From the IMG/VR virus record IMGVR_UViG_3300021180_000020, positions 1 through 45,017 of that record: a DNA stretch of 45,017 nucleotides. One strand, written 5' to 3'. The position numbers and the translations under genes are program-made. This document shows positions 1-9,703 of this stretch, piece by piece. Origin of the DNA: a virus. How positions within the stretch are numbered: the first letter of the stretch is position 1; every line of letters begins with the position of its first letter. Under the pieces are notes generated by a model that worked only from the letters and a program-made list of their open reading frames with translations, made no database searches and had not been told where the DNA came from.

Positions 1-4
1 TCTG

Positions 5-1435
5 TCATAAGCCTTGATCTACAGAAACATTAGAAATAGTGGTATAAAAATAAGAATTTGGATCTCCAGGTATAACTCCAGAACTACCTATTGGTTGTTG
101 CGCCACTCCATCGAATGAAACTGCAAAATTGAGAAAGGTTATGTTTTCAGAATGAACAAGACTTTTAACTGATGCTAAAAATACGCATTGCATTTCATAG
201 ATATTAAGTGGAGATATTCCACAATAGAGACTATTGATATAATCAACTAAAGCAGGAGCAGCAGCTTGTGCCATTCCTTGTACTGATATGTAATTAGGAG
301 AATCAGCTTGCCAAGTTACAACCAATGTTACGAGTTGTTGTGCTGGTAGTATAAATGGGATAATGTAAGAATCAGGATAACTATTAATAGTCACTTCTTG
401 AAGAATAGGATTTGGAGAAACAATTCCTCCACCGTTCCATGGACCTAAAATAGTTCCATCTACTGGAACAGAAAATGTTTTATCAGATAAAACTGTCACA
501 GGAAAACTGTTAAAATTTAGAGATTCCATCCCTGTAACTTCTGTAAATTCCTCAACCATCCCAGTAAGTAAATTATGATTATTTACTGTCGTTACAATAA
601 TTGGATTATCATTTGTAATCCCAGCAATATCAATTGTAGGGCGCGCCAAGCAAGATATATCAAATAGTGCATAGTAAATAGCCCAAGCTACTTGATAAGG
701 ATCGCCGCCACCAACTAATATCACCCATCTACAATCATCAATGTCTTGTCTAACTGATACAAGACGAGGAATTACACCAGGTATATTTCCAAGTAATGTT
801 TTAAGGTATCTATCCATTCCTGTAGAGGCGGCAAGGCCAGCAGTTAATGTTCTACTTCTAAATGAAGTCATAGTCTCATTTGTAGTAGAAGGAATACCAT
901 CATTTGGGTTTACAACAGATAAAGTGACATTTAAAGGAACAGAAGTGATAAAACCAGTTACGGTTCCAACAGGTACACCCCAAGTTCCTGCTTGTGTTGC
1001 TACAGCATGGATAGGTAATGAATCACCATCTGTCCCAATAATACCACCATCTGCACAAACATATTGATAAGTACCATCAGTAACAGTAAAGCCAGGAATA
1101 ATAATGAATCCAGGAGTGCCAGTAAATAAAAGATCAACGGCAGTATTTGTTGGACCAGCAGGTTGTATTCCATATATATCAATACCTAGCTGATACAATA
1201 TAAATGCGTTTGCTCCATAAGGAGTTACGCTATTTACCAGATCAACTAAGAATTGATTTGTAGTAATTAATGCTCCAACATCTGTACTAACAATATCCTC
1301 AATTAAAGTACCTGGAAGATTAGCAGTATAATCAGGATTAGTAGCTGCCACCTTTGCAACCAAATTGTTGCGCAACTGTCTGGGTGGCGTAGGAACTAAT
1401 CCAGCAGGTCCCATAACAAGTGGAAGAACAGTCAT
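5..1435 (-). CDS. Baseplate J-like protein
   Basis: A 476-residue protein with the layout of the baseplate J / gp47 family: an N-terminal segment on connecting to the baseplate, a central beta-rich part, and a long C-terminal region. In myoviruses this protein forms the wedge at the tail tip and is needed for sheath contraction. It starts one base into the stop region of the gp25-like gene upstream, so the two are translationally coupled. Its TGA stop at 5-7 overlaps an ATG at 6-8, so another minus-strand baseplate gene probably begins at the window edge. The family call rests on overall sequence character and gene order; no single catalytic motif exists to confirm it. Confidence 0.85.
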   Translation of the reverse strand: MTVLPLVMGPAGLVPTPPRQLRNNLVAKVAATNPDYTANLPGTLIEDIVSTDVGALITTNQFLVDLVNSVTPYGANAFILYQLGIDIYGIQPAGPTNTAVDLLFTGTPGFIIIPGFTVTDGTYQYVCADGGIIGTDGDSLPIHAVATQAGTWGVPVGTVTGFITSVPLNVTLSVVNPNDGIPSTTNETMTSFRSRTLTAGLAASTGMDRYLKTLLGNIPGVIPRLVSVRQDIDDCRWVILVGGGDPYQVAWAIYYALFDISCLARPTIDIAGITNDNPIIVTTVNNHNLLTGMVEEFTEVTGMESLNFNSFPVTVLSDKTFSVPVDGTILGPWNGGGIVSPNPILQEVTINSYPDSYIIPFILPAQQLVTLVVTWQADSPNYISVQGMAQAAAPALVDYINSLYCGISPLNIYEMQCVFLASVKSLVHSENITFLNFAVSFDGVAQQPIGSSGVIPGDPNSYFYTTISNVSVDQGL

Positions 1436-1809
1436 CAGTATGGTATCTCATCTGTTAATACAGCGCCATATTGCGTAATTACATTATATTGATAAGCTGG
1501 TGCAGGTCTACCATCTTCGTCAACTCTATTGGGTAAATTTGTTAACATCAATAACATAAAATACTGTGCAAATCTTTGTTGAATCAAATTCATATAAAAA
1601 TCTGGAGCAATTTGTGTCATAACTGAAGTATGGGCAGGTATGCCCCAATCCGACCAGAAAGGACTTTCATGCAAATTAAGTTTAATTACTTGAATCATAT
1701 TAGTTAAATATACCATATCATTAAAGCCATTTTCATCAGTAGTTACCTCTACCCAACGTTTTTTATTTGGGTACAATATATCAGGTACTATTCTGCCGTA
1801 TACTCTCAT
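1435..1809 (-). CDS. gpW/gp25-like baseplate wedge protein
   Basis: A 124-residue acidic/aromatic protein placed between the spike and the baseplate J gene, the usual position of the lysozyme-like gp25/gpW baseplate subunit. The size and the central region predicted to alternate helices and strands fit that family. No catalytic residues are expected, as phage gp25 proteins are structural. The start overlaps the stop of the spike gene by a few bases, consistent with a tightly packed baseplate operon. The assignment is based mainly on context and length. Confidence 0.6.
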   Translation of the reverse strand: MRVYGRIVPDILYPNKKRWVEVTTDENGFNDMVYLTNMIQVIKLNLHESPFWSDWGIPAHTSVMTQIAPDFYMNLIQQRFAQYFMLLMLTNLPNRVDEDGRPAPAYQYNVITQYGAVLTDEIPY

Positions 1810-2774
1810 ATTATTGTATTATCCGTAATCAAGCCTAAAGTCACAAGAGCTGTCAGTAATGATGCAAGAGCTACATTACCACCTCTTGATCCGGTTACTA
1901 TCACTCGTGCATTTACCAACTGTGGAGGAACAGGTTGCGTCATAGGTGGCACTTCAAATCCTGGCAAACCAATACCAATACTAGGTGCAGAAATACCAAC
2001 ACTTGCCGCTAAACTCCCAATAATATTAACCATTGTCTGACCTCCTGGTGTAGGAGGCTGTAAAGGATCAAATGTTGATGTTGTGCTTGGCGCAGCTATT
2101 GTAAGACCTTGTTGAAGAAGATTTATACTACCATTAGTATTAGCAATTGTCATTGCTGCCGAAGCAACATGATTTATAGTAGCAGCTTGATTACCTATAA
2201 CTTGTTTGGCAATTTTAACTGCATTACGTTCAACATTATGCAGTAAATCTTGCCCAACATTATGAAGCATATCCAAAACAGAATTATGAACTATACTATC
2301 CTTTCCCTTAGCATAATCAATATTAATGTTAGTTTTTGTATCAGCAGATTGTGCTGTTATTCCAGTAGGACCGCCAGTAATTAAGAAATTATTTTGATCC
2401 CTTTGTGCGAAACTCTTTATGCTAATAGGATGATATGTACCAGATGTTAAATTGCTGCGCCCATACATACTAGCAGTTCCACCACCTGCTCCGTCTGTAC
2501 CAGCTATAGCATAATCATTTGGTACAACATATCCTTTATCACCAACTTGTGTAGGTTCTCGATGATATTTGGAAAATGCTTGTGGAATAACAAGTTTTGG
2601 TAAAGTAAATGGTCCTGTTGCATCAATTGTAAATTCTACAAAATCATTAGGAAGTATTTTGGATATATGTCCTTGAATAGTCTTAGGTTGAATCTGCTGA
2701 TTATCAGCAGTCTTAGTACGCGTGAAATTATGTACTTGCGACATAAACGAAAATTTTTGTGAAGTATCACCCAT
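1806..2774 (-). CDS. Baseplate spike protein (gpV/Gp138-like)
   Basis: A 322-residue protein with an N-terminal OB-fold-like segment (about residues 30-120, with the motif GDKGYVVP near 98-105), as in the Gp138/gpV spike family. A Gly/Ser/Thr-rich, repetitive C-terminal half follows and probably forms a trimeric beta helix ending in the cell-puncturing tip. Spike proteins sit under the tail tube and pierce the outer membrane. Neighbours on both sides are baseplate genes with overlapping start and stop codons. No enzymatic domain is visible, so any lytic activity is carried by the tape measure instead. Confidence 0.75.
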   Translation of the reverse strand: MGDTSQKFSFMSQVHNFTRTKTADNQQIQPKTIQGHISKILPNDFVEFTIDATGPFTLPKLVIPQAFSKYHREPTQVGDKGYVVPNDYAIAGTDGAGGGTASMYGRSNLTSGTYHPISIKSFAQRDQNNFLITGGPTGITAQSADTKTNINIDYAKGKDSIVHNSVLDMLHNVGQDLLHNVERNAVKIAKQVIGNQAATINHVASAAMTIANTNGSINLLQQGLTIAAPSTTSTFDPLQPPTPGGQTMVNIIGSLAASVGISAPSIGIGLPGFEVPPMTQPVPPQLVNARVIVTGSRGGNVALASLLTALVTLGLITDNTII

Positions 2775-3262
2775 TACGGGCTCACTTCAAATTGTTTATT
2801 TCGATATACTAATGTTGAATTAAAATAGCTTTTTGTCATACTTACTAAGAAACTTACTATTCCACCTTGTTCCATTTGTCCAGGATCTTGTTTCATAGGA
2901 TAAGTGAATGCTGTTTTACTAATAATAGTTGCCATACCACTTCCGTTATATGTAGTAGGAACTGCTTGAACAATATCAACATTAACAATTTCACCAACCG
3001 GAAATGAATGTTCCTTAGTCAATGTTGCTGTCACTACATTATTATTATCATCCCAAGTTAATGTTGATATGTGTACGCCTATGTCAGTTTCAACTAAAGG
3101 AACCATAAAAATTAATACACCAGAATTTGATTGACAATTCAAATAATATCGTTGAGCAGATACATTCCATAAAATAGATATAGTGTAATATTGCCCATCT
3201 AATGTAGCTATAAATGTTGGTGCCTTTCTATTAGTCGGACTAAATGGATAGTATGTTGTCAT
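2774..3262 (-). CDS. Baseplate-associated protein, unknown
   Basis: A 162-residue protein of mostly beta character with no recognised domain. It lies inside the baseplate operon between the spike gene and a 238-residue partner, sharing the start/stop overlaps of the cluster. The N-terminal part has alternating hydrophobic strands (around TISILWNVSAQRYYLNCQ). Similar small beta proteins between tape measure and spike are hub or tail-tip adaptors in other myoviruses, which is the likely role here, by context only. Confidence 0.6.
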   Translation of the reverse strand: MTTYYPFSPTNRKAPTFIATLDGQYYTISILWNVSAQRYYLNCQSNSGVLIFMVPLVETDIGVHISTLTWDDNNNVVTATLTKEHSFPVGEIVNVDIVQAVPTTYNGSGMATIISKTAFTYPMKQDPGQMEQGGIVSFLVSMTKSYFNSTLVYRNKQFEVSP

Positions 3263-3975
3263 GGCGGCAATGTTGCCATAGGCGCGCCGCTAAATGTTGG
3301 GGTTGTTACATCAAGACCCATATTGCCTACTGAGGAAATACCTTGCGCTGTTGCGATAGAAGTTATTGATCCATCTGTTTGGATACCAGCTGTAATTTTT
3401 GCTATCAAATTACTTTCTGCTCCTTGAATATCTTGCAATGTAGTAAGAGGTCTGGTAAAATCCCATCTCCATGCATTTTGCGGTAATGGAGATTGCGCTG
3501 TTGAAATGTCTACCAAATTAGTCATTAACATATCAGTATAAATATATGCTGGCGTAAAAACAATATATGTACCACCTAAATTATTATGATTATCTAAAAC
3601 AGCTTTAAGAGCAGTCATTGTTGATTGTTTTACTGCCCACGCATTTACCGTTTTCATAGGTGTCATCATTACCAAAGAAATATTAATTGGGTTTCTAAGA
3701 ACTGCATTGGCAGCTACACTTAAATTGGCAAAAGGATATTCTGCAATGGATTGTTCTACTAAAGAGCCTCCAGCAGATGTATTAAAAATTCCAAAAGCAT
3801 TTTCAAAATTCCAATCTGGAGCTAATGTAGCAGTATTTCCTGATACTAATGCATTAAAAACTTCAGGATTAACAATTGAAAGTATAGGTAAATATCCACC
3901 AATAATATTAGAAGCAATACCGTTTTGGAACCATATTGGAGTTATTTGATATAACAATTGAATTAAATTGAGCAT
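3259..3975 (-). CDS. Baseplate/tail hub protein, unknown
   Basis: A 238-residue protein whose last codons overlap the next gene. The N-terminus (MLNLIQLLYQITPIWFQ) is hydrophobic; the middle carries MMTPMKTVNAWAVKQ, a stretch resembling tail-hub proteins of DUF3383-sheath phages, though I cannot name the family with certainty. It sits between a 410-residue protein and the small beta protein near the spike, so a place in the tail hub or inner baseplate is expected. No enzymatic motif is seen. Confidence 0.6.
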   Translation of the reverse strand: MLNLIQLLYQITPIWFQNGIASNIIGGYLPILSIVNPEVFNALVSGNTATLAPDWNFENAFGIFNTSAGGSLVEQSIAEYPFANLSVAANAVLRNPINISLVMMTPMKTVNAWAVKQSTMTALKAVLDNHNNLGGTYIVFTPAYIYTDMLMTNLVDISTAQSPLPQNAWRWDFTRPLTTLQDIQGAESNLIAKITAGIQTDGSITSIATAQGISSVGNMGLDVTTPTFSGAPMATLPP

Positions 3976-5207
3976 TATTGCAGTCCAATACCGCCTGGCG
4001 GGCCACCACTCGGTATGAATGTTTGTATACCACCTGTTTGTGCGATACCTTGCATTCCAGGAAATCCTTGAGAAAAAGTATCTGAAATAGCATTAATAAC
4101 CGTAACCCAATCAGTACCAGTAGGTTGTCGAAATTTTCCAATATGCCTAATTTTATTTACTATCCATTGACCACTAAATAAAAGAGCATTTCCATGTTGA
4201 TAATTATTATTGCCTTGTCCAGGTGAATTGAAACCTAATGCTGCACTCTGACTTACAGTAGTTACTGGAATATTATATGGAAGAGTAATAGAAACATTAT
4301 TTCCGCCATTCCACGCAGCATTAAGATCAGATCTTAAAACAGTTTTAACTTGAATTGTATTAACATCAATCCATGTAGGTTGCCCAACTAAATCCTCAAA
4401 TTGGATAGGAATAGAATAACCCATATTGGTAAAGTCACTAACTAAATAATTACCCCATCCTGTTGGAAACATCTGCACTCCTTGATAACCTGTAGTTTTA
4501 GGCGTACCAAGAAGATCATGACTTAATTGTTTAACATAATTTTGATATTGCTCTATACTTTGATAAAATCCTTGATCTGGATAATTCAATTTAAGTGAAT
4601 TACTAATATTAACCAAAAACTTAGAATTTGGAAAAGCTGTTGAAAGAGCACTTTGTATGGCAGAAGATAATGGTGTACCTTGTGGCATATTATGAATAAT
4701 ATTCTTTACATCAGTAGGACCGCCTTGTCCATTAATTATATTAGTTATGATACATTCTAAACTTAATTCATTTCCTGTCCAATTGCCAAAAGCAGGATAA
4801 ATTGTACCACTAGCTAATAGACCTTGATGTGGAACTTGATCATTTGCTAATGGTAATCCTTCTGTAAATCCACCAAATAATTGAATTCCCATACCTGTCA
4901 AATATGTAGATTCAGAAATTACGCTTTGTGGAATTCCATATATTTTAACTGATCCATTCGAAGAACCAGCAGTATATTCAATATCAAATTCAATATTTAG
5001 CGCGCCAGGGTCATTTACGCCATTAACTACACTACACCATTGCGCGCCAAAAGGATTTGAAGCTGCTGCTGATATCGCTTGAATTGATGCAGGAATTGCA
5101 TTTGCAACAGCAGTTGATGATAAACCAGCTAAAGATGCAGCGCCATTTATAATATTTGACGCGTTTGTAGTTACTCCTGCGTTGATAACTATAGCATAGT
5201 ATCTCAC
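3975..5207 (-). CDS. Tail tip/baseplate protein, unknown
   Basis: A 410-residue protein directly downstream of the tape measure. Its composition (Asn/Gln/Gly-rich with regular beta strands) is that of a structural tail protein. The position immediately after the tape measure is where distal-tail or hub proteins (gp27/gpD-like) are encoded in other myoviruses. The start overlaps the tape-measure stop by four bases, supporting co-translation. I see no catalytic motif, and the hub role is inferred from order. Confidence 0.65.
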   Translation of the reverse strand: MRYYAIVINAGVTTNASNIINGAASLAGLSSTAVANAIPASIQAISAAASNPFGAQWCSVVNGVNDPGALNIEFDIEYTAGSSNGSVKIYGIPQSVISESTYLTGMGIQLFGGFTEGLPLANDQVPHQGLLASGTIYPAFGNWTGNELSLECIITNIINGQGGPTDVKNIIHNMPQGTPLSSAIQSALSTAFPNSKFLVNISNSLKLNYPDQGFYQSIEQYQNYVKQLSHDLLGTPKTTGYQGVQMFPTGWGNYLVSDFTNMGYSIPIQFEDLVGQPTWIDVNTIQVKTVLRSDLNAAWNGGNNVSITLPYNIPVTTVSQSAALGFNSPGQGNNNYQHGNALLFSGQWIVNKIRHIGKFRQPTGTDWVTVINAISDTFSQGFPGMQGIAQTGGIQTFIPSGGPPGGIGLQ

Positions 5208-8200
5208 GCAAAATTACCTTTTGCTGTTCCAAGCATAGCTGTTTGAAGATTAATGTCTGAACCAGATTTATTAAATATCGTTAAATGATTGCCTTTATCC
5301 ATGTGTTGAAATAAACTTGCATCATTCATACTTGACATTTTACCTGTATTACCAGGTCTACTTGGTTGCTGGAAATTTTGAGTTTCTTTAGCTGGTTTAT
5401 CTTTAGGCACATATCCAGCAACCTGATTTTTCATTTCATTACGTTTAGATGCTGCTATCATCTCATCTGTGGCGCCGCGAAATATGAATTGATTAGGATC
5501 TACTTCTCGTTCACCAACCTTTCCCCATCCATGATGAATACCTACACCATATGGATTTGGTCCTTCATCTCTGTTTGATTCATTACCTGCATAAAATTTA
5601 GCTAATCCAGTTTTTGGATCCATACCTTCAAATCTACCAACGTGGCTCCCACCTTTAGTTATCATAACATCGCCAACTTTGGCTTGTTCTGGATTTTCTG
5701 CTTTACCCCAATTTCTAAATGAATCTACACTTAATGCACCAGTACCTTTTACTCCTTCATGCGCTAATTGAGCATTAACCCAAGCAGCGCACCAAGCATA
5801 TTTTTCAGAAGTCGCCGGAATACCTGCCTCTTTCATATAAGCATTAATTTTTTCCCTTTCATCAGGATCGACTGCTTTCATTCCTACATCTGTGCCGAGT
5901 TGAGAACCAAAACCTGTTCCTCCTGGAATAGGTTTACCTGGCTCCCAACTCCCAGAAGCGCCACCACCTCCACTACTTCCGCCACCAGCATTAAATGTTG
6001 ATATTGCTTTTCCATCATCTCCTATGCCACGTCCAAGATTAACTCCAGCAAGAATTTGTTCGCGAGTTGCAGTGTGAGAACCTTTTCGTCCTTCAAAACC
6101 AAATTGTTTCTGCAAAAGACTAGCAACTTTATCTGGATCCATTTTAGAAACATCAAAAGCATCGTTTGGACCAACTCCAGCTGCTTTTGCTAATGGACCA
6201 ATATAAGAATTTTCTGCCCACCCGTGTAGCGCGCCAGCAACAGTATTACCATATTTTGCTTGGTTACGAACCATCAATTTATAGGCTGCTGCCACACCTT
6301 CTGGCATGGTCTTAAACACACCCATTGTATGCATTCCACCAGTATGTGGATCTTTATAACTATATTTGCTTGCTGCGCCTTCCCAAGCTGCATAATTCAA
6401 ATTGCCAGGATTATTAGCGCGCGTTCCGTAGTCACCCCATGTTTTATCACCAGGCAATTGCGATATTTCTGGTGCTTTAGTATCAATTACATTTGATTCG
6501 CCGCCGCCGCCACCTTCTGTAGTACCTTTACCAATACCAAGACCACTACTAGAAATACCACTACCTCTACCAATTGTACCTTCACCAAGAGTTCTTGGTA
6601 CGCCAGCACCTCCAATACCGCCAGTAGAATAAATTGGAGCTACGCCACTTTCTAAGCCACCTCCACCTCCGCCTCCACCACCTGCACCGCCTCCTCCTCC
6701 AAATCTTTCTGCTAAATATTTTCCAGAATTAACTTCTTCATTTAATGCTCCCATATTATCTTTTAATGGTATGATTTCCCTATTAAAATCAACTAAAATA
6801 TTTGAACTTTCCATAAGTTGTCGATTAAATTCACCAAAATCTTTATTACCTTCTGTTGTTCCACCTTTTAACATATCACGAAAAGCAGATGCTTCTTTTG
6901 CTGGCATAACAAGTTCATCTGCATGAAGCATAGCAGGTCCAGTTTCAGGAACGCTATATGCTCCAGTTTGGAAACCAGGCATAGGTGGCATTTTTTTAGT
7001 TTTTTCTTCATTCCCTTTAAACCAATTTTTTGGATTTGACCATTCTCCCCAACTTTCTTTTGGAACTTCTAAAGTTTTTTGAGGTGTAGTATTCCATATT
7101 ATTAACCATTTAATAACATTATCAATAGCACTAGCAAACGGAAGTAAATTTTTAGCAACAAGATTTTCAAGAGATAATCCAAATCTTTCTAAGTCGGAAT
7201 TTAAATCAGTATAAATTTTAACAGTTTCTGGAGGCATAGAAAATCTTTTTTCATCTTCAGCTGCTTGTTTAGCTCTTTCTTCAAGATCTTTTTTTGGTGC
7301 GCCGTAAATACCCCAAGCTCTTTCATCAGTTATCATAGTGCCAAGTGGAGTATTATGGCGAAGAGCCTCCAAATTTTCTTTTGACATAGTTTCTGAAAAT
7401 CTTTTAAAGGCAAGATTTTGATCTGCCATTTGTTGCGCATTAGATTTTTGGGATTCTGCTTGATAATTTAATCCTAACATCCCCATTGCTATACGTTGTT
7501 GAGATGTTGGATCTACTGCTGCGCGTGTTGCTGCCGCAGCAGCACCAACATCCATATACGGTGAAAATGCATATTCACTAGCTTCAAATGCACCATATCC
7601 TTGACCAAATTCTCTCGCTCTTTTTCCTCTCCTTGATACTGGTTCGGCTACAGCAATAGCTGCGCCAGCTGATATAATCGCTGCACCAGCTACTAACGAT
7701 ATTAATTGAATACCAGACGGTGCGAGCAAAAAGCTGCGCAACAATCCAGTCATACCACTTATTAAACCATAATGTACTCCTCCACCTCCTATACCTCTAG
7801 CAACACGCGCACTATTTCCTAAATCATTAATGAGTTTATTATGTTCTGGATTAGACTTATGTGATTGTGTAAAGAAACGTGATATTTTTTCAGTAAGCGT
7901 TTGCTGTTGTTCTTCAACTTTTGGTGTAGCCCAAAGTGGTTTTTGACCCAATTCTCCTGCTGATGGATATTGTGTACCTTGAGATATTCCAAATTTGGCC
8001 CTTTGCATAGGGCCTATCATTGGATCTTTTTGCTCTGCTGTTTTTAAAGCTTCAAGTCTTTTAGCAGCTTGTTCAGCTTTTTTAATTTCTTGTTCAATTC
8101 TAGAAAATTTACCAACAATGCTAGTATCAAATTTTTTACCTGCTCTATCAATTGATTCTCCAAATTTATTAACATTGCCTATAAGATCATTATTGATATT

Positions 8201-8452
8201 CAATCCTAGCCTTTTAACTATTGTCTCAATTTTATTCAATTCTTTTTGTTGATTTACCCATAATTTCTCAGCAGCCGCGGCTGCTTGATCATAAAATATT
8301 TTGGTAGTTTTAGTTGCTTGATTATTTTCTCCTAATCTTCTTGTTACATCAGCAAGACTTTGTTCTAATCGAACAGCCCTGGCAACAGCATCATCAAGCC
8401 CTTTAGAGGCTTGTTCCATTTGTACTTTAATTTCATAGACTGATTCAGGCAC
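5204..8452 (-). CDS. Tape measure protein with two cell-wall-degrading domains
   Basis: A 1082-residue protein. The N-terminal third is helical and coiled coil (residues 1-200); a hydrophobic stretch near 245-270 could cross a membrane. A Gly-rich linker near 585-650 leads to two enzyme-like domains. Around residue 675 is the motif TRANNPGNLNY, typical of structural-lysozyme-type muramidase/transglycosylase domains. Around residues 880-945 is a CHAP/NlpC-P60-like domain of the TIGR02594 type, with Cys in YAWCAAWVNAQL and His in GGSHVGRF. Tape measures set tail length and are ejected ahead of DNA; the C-terminal domains would open the peptidoglycan. The start is GTG six bases past the T-frame stop. 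Located exactly where tape measures are found, after the chaperones. Confidence 0.88.
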   Translation of the reverse strand: MPESVYEIKVQMEQASKGLDDAVARAVRLEQSLADVTRRLGENNQATKTTKIFYDQAAAAAEKLWVNQQKELNKIETIVKRLGLNINNDLIGNVNKFGESIDRAGKKFDTSIVGKFSRIEQEIKKAEQAAKRLEALKTAEQKDPMIGPMQRAKFGISQGTQYPSAGELGQKPLWATPKVEEQQQTLTEKISRFFTQSHKSNPEHNKLINDLGNSARVARGIGGGGVHYGLISGMTGLLRSFLLAPSGIQLISLVAGAAIISAGAAIAVAEPVSRRGKRAREFGQGYGAFEASEYAFSPYMDVGAAAAATRAAVDPTSQQRIAMGMLGLNYQAESQKSNAQQMADQNLAFKRFSETMSKENLEALRHNTPLGTMITDERAWGIYGAPKKDLEERAKQAAEDEKRFSMPPETVKIYTDLNSDLERFGLSLENLVAKNLLPFASAIDNVIKWLIIWNTTPQKTLEVPKESWGEWSNPKNWFKGNEEKTKKMPPMPGFQTGAYSVPETGPAMLHADELVMPAKEASAFRDMLKGGTTEGNKDFGEFNRQLMESSNILVDFNREIIPLKDNMGALNEEVNSGKYLAERFGGGGGAGGGGGGGGGLESGVAPIYSTGGIGGAGVPRTLGEGTIGRGSGISSSGLGIGKGTTEGGGGGESNVIDTKAPEISQLPGDKTWGDYGTRANNPGNLNYAAWEGAASKYSYKDPHTGGMHTMGVFKTMPEGVAAAYKLMVRNQAKYGNTVAGALHGWAENSYIGPLAKAAGVGPNDAFDVSKMDPDKVASLLQKQFGFEGRKGSHTATREQILAGVNLGRGIGDDGKAISTFNAGGGSSGGGGASGSWEPGKPIPGGTGFGSQLGTDVGMKAVDPDEREKINAYMKEAGIPATSEKYAWCAAWVNAQLAHEGVKGTGALSVDSFRNWGKAENPEQAKVGDVMITKGGSHVGRFEGMDPKTGLAKFYAGNESNRDEGPNPYGVGIHHGWGKVGEREVDPNQFIFRGATDEMIAASKRNEMKNQVAGYVPKDKPAKETQNFQQPSRPGNTGKMSSMNDASLFQHMDKGNHLTIFNKSGSDINLQTAMLGTAKGNFA

Positions 8453-8457
8453 TTACA

Positions 8458-8700
8458 TCATCTCAGATACCGTTGACGAAATTCTAACGCACTATAATAT
8501 TCAAGATCAAGATAATACATATACTCCTTAAAACCTTGGGATGATAAGAATTCTAAGATGGAATGGACGACGCTACATGAGCCGGCGGTTTCGGTTGGCC
8601 CATCATTTGTTGTTTCTCTCCAGTATTGACGATCGGAGTCAACGTCTGCAAAGAATGCATGTATTCCGTAGCACTCGATGATATAGTTTCCGCTTTCCAA
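8458..8700 (-). CDS. Tail assembly chaperone, -1 frame extension (T frame)
   Basis: This open frame overlaps the last 148 bases of the upstream chaperone gene in the -1 frame, and continues 95 bases past its stop, ending six bases before the tape-measure start. The extra C-terminal part runs from about SCSVVHSILEF to the end. Order and geometry match the G/GT chaperone pair of many tailed phages, made by -1 ribosomal slippage. The listed left limit of the frame uses a TTG codon and is probably not a real start; the frame stays open further upstream. I found no canonical X XXY YYZ slip site in the overlap, so the mechanism is uncertain. Confidence 0.55.
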   Translation of the reverse strand: MESGNYIIECYGIHAFFADVDSDRQYWRETTNDGPTETAGSCSVVHSILEFLSSQGFKEYMYYLDLEYYSALEFRQRYLR

Positions 8701-9164
8701 ATTCCAGTTAATCCCTGATACGCCATTGGTAGTTCGCTTCTTAAGTGTAGAGCTGAGGCCACAATAAAATATACAATAGCGTTTTCAACCTCCATCAATA
8801 TTTGGTCATCAACAAGTTTTTTGTTTTTTACCTCCACATATGGTAACGTTTGCCATCCTCCACCATTTAAACTTGGCATTATTACATTAGTAAGACGTTC
8901 AATTTCATTTCTTAAATTAACACTAATATCTTTTTCATTATTCATTTCTTTTGCAGCGTCACGCAAAGCTAACGCCGCTACTCGCGGCGACATGGATGGT
9001 CCTATTCCGTTTGCATAAAGATTTGACATTGTTCTTGTCAATAGCAAATAATTCGCTTCAAATACCTCCCTACTAATTGGTATAGAATGAAAGTATATTT
9101 TGCTATTCTCATCTAATTCTATGGGTAGAACTAGATTAAGCTTCTTATTGATAGAGATTGACAT
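8553..9164 (-). CDS. Tail assembly chaperone (gpG-like)
   Basis: A 203-residue, mostly helical protein lying between tail tube and tape measure. In that slot tailed phages encode the chaperone that coats the tape measure during tail polymerisation. The start is well supported by an extended ribosome-binding sequence, GAGGTAGCAA, at 9165-9174 directly before the ATG. A second reading frame overlaps its 3' end (see the T-frame entry), as in lambda G/GT. The C-terminus is Pro/Gln-rich (GQPKPPAHVASS). Sequence similarity alone would not identify this protein; the call rests on position and the overlapping frame. Confidence 0.65.
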   Translation of the reverse strand: MSISINKKLNLVLPIELDENSKIYFHSIPISREVFEANYLLLTRTMSNLYANGIGPSMSPRVAALALRDAAKEMNNEKDISVNLRNEIERLTNVIMPSLNGGGWQTLPYVEVKNKKLVDDQILMEVENAIVYFIVASALHLRSELPMAYQGLTGIWKAETISSSATEYMHSLQTLTPIVNTGEKQQMMGQPKPPAHVASSIPS

Positions 9165-9188
9165 TTGCTACCTCTTTTTGCCTCAGCT

Positions 9189-9680
9189 TTATTGATCGAA
9201 CATCAAGCTGTTAACTTCGTAGTAACCTTTGATTGTTACCACATAAAGCGGTTCTTCACCAGCGAAAGACATTTCTCGAACTGTTTCAAGAACCGCATTT
9301 TTAATATAATATGGTTGTAAAATCAAAGATGATCCAGGCGCTACCACACCTGATGGTGCTGGTACACCCACATCTGGATAAACAGTTATATCACCCAAAA
9401 GTGTATAGTTTTCAAATGTAGACTTGAAATTTTGCGCAAATGGTTGTGATTTGAGCAAATTGATTGTTAGAGTACAAATTTGATACGGAACAGGCGAAGG
9501 AACAGCACCTGTCATGGATGGAAAATAATCAGTTGCATTGCCCTCTAGGGCAAGTCTGATTCCTTCCTTTCCAAGATATGGAGCGGTAATATTTAATGCT
9601 CCATTTTGAACATTTGGTATTTGAATATTAGCCTTTACGCGGTTAAGCGTACCCTGTTGAACATTTGGATTACCAGGCAT
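9189..9680 (-). CDS. Tail tube protein
   Basis: A 163-residue beta-rich protein immediately downstream of the sheath gene, the standard place of the tail tube (gp19-like) subunit. The sequence contains a central LGDITVYPDVG segment and ends in VVTIKGYYEVNSL, in keeping with the beta-barrel tube fold in which a long hairpin makes inter-ring contacts. A good ribosome-binding site (GGAGGT, spacing 5) precedes the ATG. The tube and sheath are expected to be made in similar amounts, which fits their tandem arrangement with a short gap. Confidence 0.8.
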   Translation of the reverse strand: MPGNPNVQQGTLNRVKANIQIPNVQNGALNITAPYLGKEGIRLALEGNATDYFPSMTGAVPSPVPYQICTLTINLLKSQPFAQNFKSTFENYTLLGDITVYPDVGVPAPSGVVAPGSSLILQPYYIKNAVLETVREMSFAGEEPLYVVTIKGYYEVNSLMFDQ

Positions 9681-9703
9681 TAGTACCTCCTATGATCTTA
9701 TAT

